Source of the DNA: an uncultured Bacteroidota bacterium
Lineage (GTDB): Bacteria > Bacteroidota > Bacteroidia > UKL13-3
Length of the DNA: 13,270 nucleotides
NCBI GenBank assembly: GCA_903888395.1
Contig: CAISTO010000080.1
Location: 1 to 13,270 of the forward strand
Direction: 5' to 3'
Shown: positions 9,243 through 13,270 of the stretch, piece after piece
Layout: every line of letters begins with the position of its first letter
Numbering within the stretch: position 1 is the stretch's first letter
Notes under the pieces: generated by a model
What the model saw: only the letters and a program-made list of their open reading frames with translations
Database searches by the model: none
Told to the model about the DNA's origin: nothing
Program-made: the position numbers and the translations under genes

Positions 9243-9262
9243 TTCGAATTTCTAAATTCGAA
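9243..9262. repeat. Small perfect inverted repeat after adk
   Basis: TTCGAATTT (9243-9251) and AAATTCGAA (9254-9262) form a 9-bp stem with a 2-nt spacer, one base after the adk stop. It is not followed by a T run on either strand, so a standard intrinsic terminator is unlikely; it may be an mRNA 3'-end hairpin or a protein-binding palindrome. Confidence 0.5.
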
Positions 9263-9337
9263 AAATAAAATCAATCTTTACAAAAAAATACAACTTTGTA
9301 ATTTTTGTAATTTAAAATTTTTTCAATAAACAAAAAC

Positions 9338-10330
9338 ATGTCAGATTCAAATTTTGTAGATTACGTAAAAATATGTTGCCGAAGTGGCAAAGGGGGGAAG
9401 GGAGCAATGCATTTTATGCGTGATAAACATACAGCAAAAGGTGGACCTGATGGTGGTGATGGCGGACGTGGAGGAAATATTATTCTGAGAGGAAGCACCA
9501 ATGCTTGGACATTAATTCATTTAAAATACCGTAAGCACGTAATTGCTGAACCCGGTGGTAATGGTGATGCTGGATTAAGAAGCGGACCACAAGGAAAAGA
9601 TGAATACATAGAAGTTCCACTTGGAACTGTAGCAAAAGATGTAGAAACCAATGAAGTTTTAGCAGAAATTACTGAAGCCGGACAAGAATTTGTAATTTTA
9701 AAAGGTGGAAGAGGCGGATTGGGAAATCATCATTTTAAAAACTCGGTGAACCAAAATCCAAGATACGCCCAACCAGGTGAAGACGGTAAAGAAGAATGGA
9801 AAGTTTTAGAGTTAAAAGTGTTGGCTGATATTGGTTTAGTTGGATTTCCAAATGCGGGTAAATCTACTTTGCTTTCCGTTATTTCTGCTGCAAAACCCGA
9901 AATTGCTGATTATCCTTTTACAACTTTAGTTCCTAATTTAGGAATAGTAAAATACCGCGAATACCAAAGTTTTGTGGTAGCCGATATTCCTGGAATTATT
10001 GAAGGAGCGCACGAAGGCAAAGGTTTAGGAACTCGTTTCCTTCGCCATATAGAACGAAATGCAACTTTACTTTTTATGGTTCCAGCTAACAGCGAAGACA
10101 TTAAAGGTGAATACAAAATATTGTTGAATGAGCTCAAGCAATACAACAAAGAGTTAACTGATAAAAAACGTTTATTAGCCATTACTAAATGTGATTTGGT
10201 AACTCCTGAAGAATTAAAAGCAATCAAAAAATCATTGCCAAAAGTGCCAAGTATATTTATTAGTTCTGCTTCAAACTTTCATATTGACGAACTAAAAGAT
10301 AAACTTTGGAACATGATTAATGAAGATTAG
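9338..10330 (+). CDS. obg: Obg/CgtA GTPase (ribosome assembly)
   Basis: This 330-aa protein is a standard Obg GTPase, which binds the large ribosomal subunit late in its assembly and links growth to stress signalling. The glycine-rich Obg domain fills residues 1-158 (GGPDGGDGGRGGN at 35-47, GGRGGLGN at 123-130). The G domain follows: GFPNAGKST (G1) at 169-177, FTTLVPNLG at 194-202 with the switch I Thr, DIPGIIEGAHEGKGLG (G3/switch II) at 216-231, TKCD (G4) at 283-286, and SSAS (G5) at 309-312. There is no C-terminal OCT domain, so this is the short form. It lies downstream of adk with a 96-bp AT-rich gap and no clear promoter. A compound hairpin element begins 25 bp after its stop. Confidence 0.96.
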   Translation: MSDSNFVDYVKICCRSGKGGKGAMHFMRDKHTAKGGPDGGDGGRGGNIILRGSTNAWTLIHLKYRKHVIAEPGGNGDAGLRSGPQGKDEYIEVPLGTVAKDVETNEVLAEITEAGQEFVILKGGRGGLGNHHFKNSVNQNPRYAQPGEDGKEEWKVLELKVLADIGLVGFPNAGKSTLLSVISAAKPEIADYPFTTLVPNLGIVKYREYQSFVVADIPGIIEGAHEGKGLGTRFLRHIERNATLLFMVPANSEDIKGEYKILLNELKQYNKELTDKKRLLAITKCDLVTPEELKAIKKSLPKVPSIFISSASNFHIDELKDKLWNMINED

Positions 10331-10354
10331 GTAACTAATAAATTCGAAATAATA

Positions 10355-10383
10355 TTCCGATGAATCGCATTGGCGTCAACTTA
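10355..10383 (+). repeat. Left terminal inverted repeat of the hairpin element
   Basis: This 29-nt arm pairs with 10632-10660 with three mismatches. Two of the mismatches fall in the GA centre of the quasi-palindrome CGATGAATCG (10358-10367), which is found in the same orientation in the other arm. The inner part GGCGTCAACTTA is a perfect match. Confidence 0.8.
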
Positions 10384-10416
10384 GTTTATAGCTTTTTCTT
10401 GTAAATAATTATAAAC
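10384..10416. repeat. Hairpin 1 of the element
   Basis: GTTTATA (10384-10390) pairs with TATAAAC (10410-10416), a 7-bp AT-rich stem with a 19-nt loop. This is the weakest of the six hairpins. Confidence 0.4.
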
Positions 10417-10422
10417 ATTAGA

Positions 10423-10435
10423 GTTCCGGAGGAAC
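10423..10435. repeat. Hairpin 2 of the element
   Basis: GTTCC-GGA-GGAAC forms a 5-bp stem with a 3-nt loop. From memory, CCGGAGG-type hairpins like this are common intergenic repeats in Bacteroidota; not checked. Confidence 0.5.
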
Positions 10436-10448
10436 GGAATATTTATAG

Positions 10449-10468
10449 CAACGGGTTTTAACCCGTTG
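10449..10468. repeat. Hairpin 3 of the element
   Basis: CAACGGGTT and AACCCGTTG form a perfect 9-bp stem around a TT centre, directly after the second TTTATAGC copy. Confidence 0.7.
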
Positions 10469-10491
10469 AAAAAATGAAACCAAAATTTTAT

Positions 10492-10554
10492 ACGAAAACC
10501 CCTAAATATTTGCACTAAGCCAGAGGCTTAGTGCAAATATTTAGGGGTTTTCGT
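10492..10554. repeat. Perfect 30-bp hairpin with 3-nt loop
   Basis: Bases 10492-10521 are exactly complementary in reverse to 10525-10554, with AGA (10522-10524) as the loop. The stem starts ACGAAAACCCC and ends CACTAAGCC next to the loop. It holds no coding frame and no mismatch, which points to recent origin or to selection or gene conversion between the arms. Confidence 0.9.
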
Positions 10555-10575
10555 TGTGTTCATATACACCTTTGA

Positions 10576-10594
10576 CCCCGAATTTCATTCGGGG
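10576..10594. repeat. Hairpin 5 of the element
   Basis: CCCCGAAT (10576-10583) pairs with ATTCGGGG (10587-10594) around a TTC loop, giving a perfect 8-bp stem. Confidence 0.7.
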
Positions 10595-10605
10595 CTATTA
10601 ATATT

Positions 10606-10627
10606 AAACTCCTCTGGAGTTTTTTTC
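10606..10627 (+). terminator. Terminator-like hairpin at the element's right end
   Basis: AAACTCC-TCT-GGAGTTT forms a 7-bp stem with a 3-nt loop, and the run of T from 10620 to 10626 follows it on the + strand. This has the form of an intrinsic terminator and could stop transcripts reading through from obg. It may equally be just another hairpin of the element that ends in T. Confidence 0.55.
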
Positions 10628-10631
10628 TTCT

Positions 10632-10660
10632 TAAGTTGACGCCTATGCGATGAATCGGAA
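10632..10660 (-). repeat. Right terminal inverted repeat of the hairpin element
   Basis: Reverse complement of the left arm with three mismatches (26 of 29 identical). It includes TAAGTTGACGCC (10632-10643) and CGATGAATCG (10648-10657). Confidence 0.8.
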
Positions 10661-10682
10661 CGAAATTCAAATATTAAATATT

Positions 10683-10714
10683 AAAATCCGTTTCATTTAG
10701 GAACGGATTTTTTT
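10683..10714 (+). terminator. Intrinsic terminator, probably the original obg terminator
   Basis: AAAATCCGTT (10683-10692) pairs with AACGGATTTT (10702-10711), extendable by a T-G and a C-G pair to a 5-nt loop ATTTA, and is followed by T to 10714. It is preceded by A residues, so it could act on both strands. With the 306-bp element removed it would lie about 50 bp after the obg stop, a normal distance. Confidence 0.75.
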
Positions 10715-10736
10715 GTTATTTAATTTTCAAATCAAT

Positions 10737-10769
10737 TTTGAAAATATTAATAATAAAATTGTAATTTTG
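10737..10769 (+). promoter_or_regulatory. Bacteroidota-type promoter for the toxin-antitoxin pair
   Basis: TTTG at 10737-10740 and TAATTTTG at 10762-10769 are separated by 21 nt, matching the -33 TTTG and -7 TAnnTTTG consensus of the phylum's main sigma factor. The -7 box ends 18 nt before the antitoxin ATG. Confidence 0.7.
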
Positions 10770-10787
10770 GTTTTAATATTTTGATTT

Positions 10788-11024
10788 ATGAATGAGTTAA
10801 ATATACAAAATGCAAAACTTGAATTAATTCAATGGCTTTCCACCATTGATGACTCTAGATTAATTGAGAAAATATTGGATTTACGAAAAGATGAAAGCAA
10901 AGATTGGTGGAGTTCAATTTCAGAAAATGAAAAAAAATCAATTGAACGTGGAATTGAAGATGCTGAGTTAGGTAAACTAAATCCACATTCAAAAGCAAGA
11001 ATGCTGTATGAAAAATGGTTATAA
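10788..11024 (+). CDS. Antitoxin of a RelE/ParE-type toxin-antitoxin pair
   Basis: This 78-aa acidic protein begins with an amphipathic helical stretch (LELIQWLSTIDDSRLIEKILDL split over residues 12-33). It continues with DWWSSISENEKKSIERGIED and ends in GKLNPHSKARMLYEKWL. This layout, with helices then an IERGIEDAE.GKL..H core, is that of small Bacteroidota antitoxins, and resembles the addiction-module antidote type (PF09720); the family link is from memory. Its C-terminal end normally wraps the cognate toxin. It has its own promoter upstream, and its last 17 bases overlap the start of the toxin frame. The toxin appears broken, so the antitoxin may now be an orphan. Confidence 0.75.
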   Translation: MNELNIQNAKLELIQWLSTIDDSRLIEKILDLRKDESKDWWSSISENEKKSIERGIEDAELGKLNPHSKARMLYEKWL

Positions 11025-11309
11025 TATCTTTTGGACTGATTTTGCCTTAAAAGAGTTAGAAAATACCATTGAATACATTGAGCAAAATTGGTCAGAAAAG
11101 AACTTAAAAATCTTGCAGAAAAACTAGAGGAAACTTTAAATTTGATATCTAAAAATCCAGATATTTTTCAAGTATCTGAATTTAAAAAAGATGTTAGAAG
11201 AGTTGTTGTTTTAAAATTCAATACAATATATTATAGATTAAATAATAATCAAATAGAAATTCTTTCGTTTTTCTCAAATCGTCAGGACCCCAAAAAAATA
11301 AAATTATAA
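11008..11309 (+). pseudogene. RelE/ParE-type toxin, frameshifted
   Basis: Two frames together encode one toxin. From ATG 11008 the first frame gives MKNGYNIFWTDFALKEL, continues through IEYIEQNWSEK to codon 11098-11100, then goes off-family and stops at 11125-11127. The frame one base back continues from 11100 as ELKNLAEKLEETL and runs through VRRVVVLKFNTIYYRL and ILSFFSNRQDPKKIKL to a stop at 11307-11309. Joined, they make about 100 aa, the normal RelE/ParE length, with the expected late IYYRL and NRQDP segments. One missing A in the run 11096-11099 would explain the break. The TTG at 11088 in the second frame lies inside the toxin and is unlikely to be a true start. Alternatives are a sequencing error or -1 slippage at A-AAG (11097-11100). 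Confidence 0.8.
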
Positions 11310-11334
11310 AATAAAATAATAGTAACCTGATATC

Positions 11335-12732
11335 CTAAAAAATTTTACCAGGGTTTAAAATCAAATTTGGGTCAAAGGCCAGTTTGATTTGGCGCATGAG
11401 GTTCAGGTGATTTTCGGAAAACATAATGGGCATAAACTTTTTTTGTACATAGCCAATACCATGTTCGCCACTAATGGTTCCGCCTAGTTTTTTACACAAT
11501 TCAAATATTTCAACGATACCAGGATCAATGTTATTGTTCCAATATTCATCACTCAAATCGTCTTTTAAAATGTTTACATGCATGTTACCATCACCTGCAT
11601 GACCGTAACAGATTGTTCTGAATTTATATTTTTCACCAATTTCCTTTACCCCTTTAAATAACAAAGGCAATTCAGCTCTTGGAACTACGGTATCTTCTTC
11701 TTTATACGTGTTGTTATGCTTGGTGGCTTCGCCAATACTTCTGCGTAATTTCCAAAAATATTCTTTCTGTTCTGAGCTTTCAGCAAATAAAACTTCCGCA
11801 CTTTCATGTGCATAAAGTACATTGCTTATGGCTTCACATTCCAGCATCATTACATCCATGTTATTACCATCTACTTCTATTAATAAATAAGCTCCAACCG
11901 AATCAGGAATTTCAAAATTGATATTTAACAAAGCAGCCGAAAGTTTGAATCCATCGGGTTCCACAAACTCACAAACTGACGGATTACAGCCTGCCCTAAA
12001 AATGGCACCTACTGCTTCGCAAGCATTTTCGGGTGAGTTAAATGGTGCTAACATCAGTAATGTTTGAGTAGGATAAGGAATTAATTTTAAAACCATTTTA
12101 GTAATAATTCCTAACGTACCTTCACTGCCAATCATTAAATGTGTAAGGTTATAACCTGTTGAATATTTTAAGGTATTAGCACCTGTCCAAATAATTTCAC
12201 CATTGGCTAAAACAACTTGAATATTTAAAACATAATCGCGAGTAGTTCCATACTTTAAAGCCCTTGGGCCACCGCTGCTATGCGCAATATTTCCACCCAA
12301 AAAACAACTTCCTTTACTGGCAGGATCAGGCGGATAAAACAAACCTTTTTCAATAACTGCTTGTTGAAATGCTTCATTGATTACTCCAGGTTCAACTGTA
12401 GCTTGAAAATTTCTTTCATCAATATTGATAATTTTATTAAAGCGTTCCATGGTTATAATTACTCCACCATGAACTGCTAATGCACCACCACTTAATCCGG
12501 TTCCAGCACCTCTGGGTGTAACAATGATATGTTGCTCATTGCAATATTTTAAAATAGCGGAAACTTCTAATTCATTACTTGGTTTTATAACCACATCGGG
12601 CATAAAACTAAGGTCTTCCGTATAATCATGGGTGTAATTTTGCTTGTCTTCGCTTTGAACTAAAACAAAGTTTTGGCCAACTATACTTTCAAAAAATTGA
12701 ATGTCTGTTTGATTGATTGTTTTATATTGCAT
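11335..12732 (-). CDS. glcD: FAD-linked oxidase, GlcD / D-lactate dehydrogenase type
   Basis: This 465-aa protein has an FAD_binding_4 domain followed by an FAD-oxidase C-terminal domain. PRGAGTGLSGGA is at residues 73-84, VEPGV at 113-117, YPPDPASKG at 133-141, GGNIAHSSGGP at 146-156, YGTTRDYV at 161-168 and GSEGTLGI at 202-209. The substrate-side motifs are EDTVVPR at 346-352, GHAGDGNMHVN at 377-387, SGEHGIG at 421-427 and the C-terminal NPGKIF. These enzymes oxidise 2-hydroxy acids such as glycolate or D-lactate; which one is not decided by sequence, so glcD is a family symbol. No GlcE, GlcF or LutABC partner is in the window. Length is normal, and the start at 12732 leaves a usual N-terminus. 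It is convergent with the toxin-antitoxin pair, 25 bp apart. Confidence 0.92.
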   Translation of the reverse strand: MQYKTINQTDIQFFESIVGQNFVLVQSEDKQNYTHDYTEDLSFMPDVVIKPSNELEVSAILKYCNEQHIIVTPRGAGTGLSGGALAVHGGVIITMERFNKIINIDERNFQATVEPGVINEAFQQAVIEKGLFYPPDPASKGSCFLGGNIAHSSGGPRALKYGTTRDYVLNIQVVLANGEIIWTGANTLKYSTGYNLTHLMIGSEGTLGIITKMVLKLIPYPTQTLLMLAPFNSPENACEAVGAIFRAGCNPSVCEFVEPDGFKLSAALLNINFEIPDSVGAYLLIEVDGNNMDVMMLECEAISNVLYAHESAEVLFAESSEQKEYFWKLRRSIGEATKHNNTYKEEDTVVPRAELPLLFKGVKEIGEKYKFRTICYGHAGDGNMHVNILKDDLSDEYWNNNIDPGIVEIFELCKKLGGTISGEHGIGYVQKKFMPIMFSENHLNLMRQIKLAFDPNLILNPGKIF

Positions 12733-12755
12733 TTATTGATTGCTATGAATTGTTG

Positions 12756-12771
12756 TCCCGACATATCGGGA
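12756..12771. repeat. Small palindrome between the pstS-like and glcD genes
   Basis: TCCCGA-CATA-TCGGGA is a 6-bp GC-rich stem with a 4-nt loop in otherwise AT-rich sequence. It lies 24 nt upstream of the glcD start and is flanked on both sides by GAATTG-type repeat units, as if inserted into them. Confidence 0.55.
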
Positions 12772-12772
12772 G

Positions 12773-12820
12773 TTGAATTGTTAAATTGCTGAATTGTTGA
12801 TTGGTTAATAAGTTAATTAG
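12773..12820. repeat. Degenerate period-8 tandem repeat
   Basis: Six consecutive 8-mers read TTGAATTG, TTAAATTG, CTGAATTG, TTGATTGG, TTAATAAG and TTAATTAG. The first three differ by one or two bases and the later ones drift further, so this is an ageing repeat. It lies in the 127-bp spacer upstream of glcD. Confidence 0.6.
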
Positions 12821-12841
12821 GATATAAGTTCTAAATTTTTT

Positions 12842-12860
12842 TTGCCCATTGCCCATTGCC
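12842..12860. repeat. Short period-7 tandem repeat at the pstS-like stop
   Basis: TTGCCCA is repeated 2.7 times and ends on the first base of the minus-strand stop codon of the PstS-like gene. Confidence 0.6.
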
Positions 12861-13270
12861 TACTTATTTATCTGTAATATTCTAATGGGCGCCTTAGCCG
12901 GAACTAATCCTGCTTTTAAAATAATGCGTTGACCTTGGTCACCAATAATGTAATTGATAAAATCATTTCCCAAAGTTAAACTCGCTTGTCTGCCTATTAC
13001 AAATATTTCTCTGCAAAAAGGATATTGCCTAATGGCAACATTGGCCTGAATGGGTTTATAGGTTAAGGATTCATAAGTAATTTTTCTTGGAATTACTTCC
13101 ACCACTTTTATTCGATTCAAAAAGCCTTTCATTTTGCTATCGTCCTTATCGCTTATCCAGTTTAGGCCAATAATACCAATGGCATTTTTGTTTTTTTCAA
13201 CGTAATCTATCACTTCCGGATTGGTATTTACCGCAAAACAATGTTTGGCTAAATCTTTTCCATTCAATAA
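12860..13270 (-). CDS. PstS-like phosphate-binding protein (5' end missing)
   Basis: The frame is open to the window edge, so this is the C-terminal 136 residues of a larger protein; the TTG at 13267 is internal. The segment matches the second lobe of PstS-type periplasmic substrate-binding proteins: KNAIGIIGLNWISD corresponds to the usual AIGY.g... element, YPFCREIFVI to the conserved YPl.r..y strand, and NDFINYIIGDQGQRIILKAGLVPA to the C-terminal helix common to the family. PstS captures phosphate for the PstABC transporter. In Bacteroidota, divergent members of this fold also occur near other transport systems, and no pst transporter genes are visible, so the ligand is not certain. glcD lies 127 bp downstream on the same strand, with repeats between them, and is probably a separate unit. 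Confidence 0.8.
   Translation of the reverse strand, partial: LLNGKDLAKHCFAVNTNPEVIDYVEKNKNAIGIIGLNWISDKDDSKMKGFLNRIKVVEVIPRKITYESLTYKPIQANVAIRQYPFCREIFVIGRQASLTLGNDFINYIIGDQGQRIILKAGLVPAKAPIRILQINK

Larger units (their letters stand above)
10355..10660. mobile_element. Compound hairpin element with terminal inverted repeats (MITE/REP-like)
   Basis: This 306-bp non-coding block is bounded by inverted arms at 10355-10383 and 10632-10660 that match at 26 of 29 positions, with the core GGCGTCAACTTA identical. Between the arms almost every base lies in or near one of six hairpins (10384-10416, 10423-10435, 10449-10468, 10492-10554, 10576-10594, 10606-10622). No open reading frame is present, so any movement would need a transposase supplied elsewhere. 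TTTATAGC occurs twice on the + strand inside (10385-10392 and 10442-10449). The element lies between obg and a terminator at 10683, as expected for an insertion that pushed the two apart. No clean target-site duplication touches the ends: CGAAAT at 10345-10350 and 10661-10666 is close but not adjacent on the left. It could be a MITE, a cluster of REP-like units, or a structured RNA; copy number in the genome would decide. Confidence 0.65.

Noticed and set aside
9295..9325. Separate obg promoter in the adk-obg gap
   Set aside because: TTTG occurs at 9295-9298, but no TAnnTTTG follows at the right spacing.
10355..10660. CRISPR array or integron attC site
   Set aside because: There are no regularly spaced direct repeats, and no cas, integrase or cassette genes; the repeats are inverted hairpins of different sequence.
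10345..10666. CGAAAT on both sides of the hairpin element as a target-site duplication
   Set aside because: The left copy ends 4 nt from the arm while the right copy touches it, and the motif is short and common in AT-rich DNA.
11088..11309. Separate 73-aa gene starting at TTG 11088
   Set aside because: Its sequence is the C-terminal two thirds of the toxin; the missing N-terminal part is in the neighbouring frame just upstream.

Overview
The window looks like chromosomal DNA of a low-GC member of the Bacteroidota. Supporting signs are a PorU2-type C25 peptidase with a type IX secretion-style C-terminus, the lack of clear Shine-Dalgarno sequences before most starts, several TAnnTTTG (-7) promoter elements, a short-LID adenylate kinase, and small hairpin repeats of a kind common in this phylum. 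No genus can be assigned from the sequence alone.

Layout: 1-3381 (+) is the 3' part of a very large porU2-like gene. It runs tail to tail into a two-gene minus-strand unit: a 905-aa membrane-anchored protein of unknown function (7060-4343) followed 2 nt later by a UPF0104/LPG-synthase-type integral membrane protein (4340-3366). Divergent from that unit, 7144-8150 (+) encodes a DUF423 membrane protein and a SixA-like histidine phosphatase. The phosphatase shares its TTAA stop with tsaE (8575-8147, -). tsaE is divergent from adk (8663-9241, +), which is followed by obg (9338-10330, +). This central block is housekeeping: tRNA t6A modification, nucleotide balance and ribosome assembly.

The 457 bp between obg and the next gene is the most structured part of the window. 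A 306-bp element (10355-10660) is bounded by 29-nt imperfect inverted repeats (26 of 29 match) and packed with six hairpins, one of them a perfect 30-bp stem with a 3-nt loop. It appears to sit between obg and its original terminator (10683-10714). A strong Bacteroidota promoter (10737-10769) then drives a small type II toxin-antitoxin pair, whose RelE/ParE-type toxin reading frame is broken by an apparent one-base deletion in an A run.

The right end (-) holds a GlcD-type FAD-linked oxidase (12732-11335) and the C-terminal part of a PstS-like phosphate-binding protein that runs off the window. The spacer between them contains a degenerate period-8 repeat, a small palindrome and a period-7 repeat. 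I see no tRNA, rRNA, CRISPR array, transposase gene or phage gene. I did not find a convincing new multi-gene system; the best leads are the compound hairpin element, the frameshifted toxin and the uncharacterised 905-aa protein with its membrane partner.
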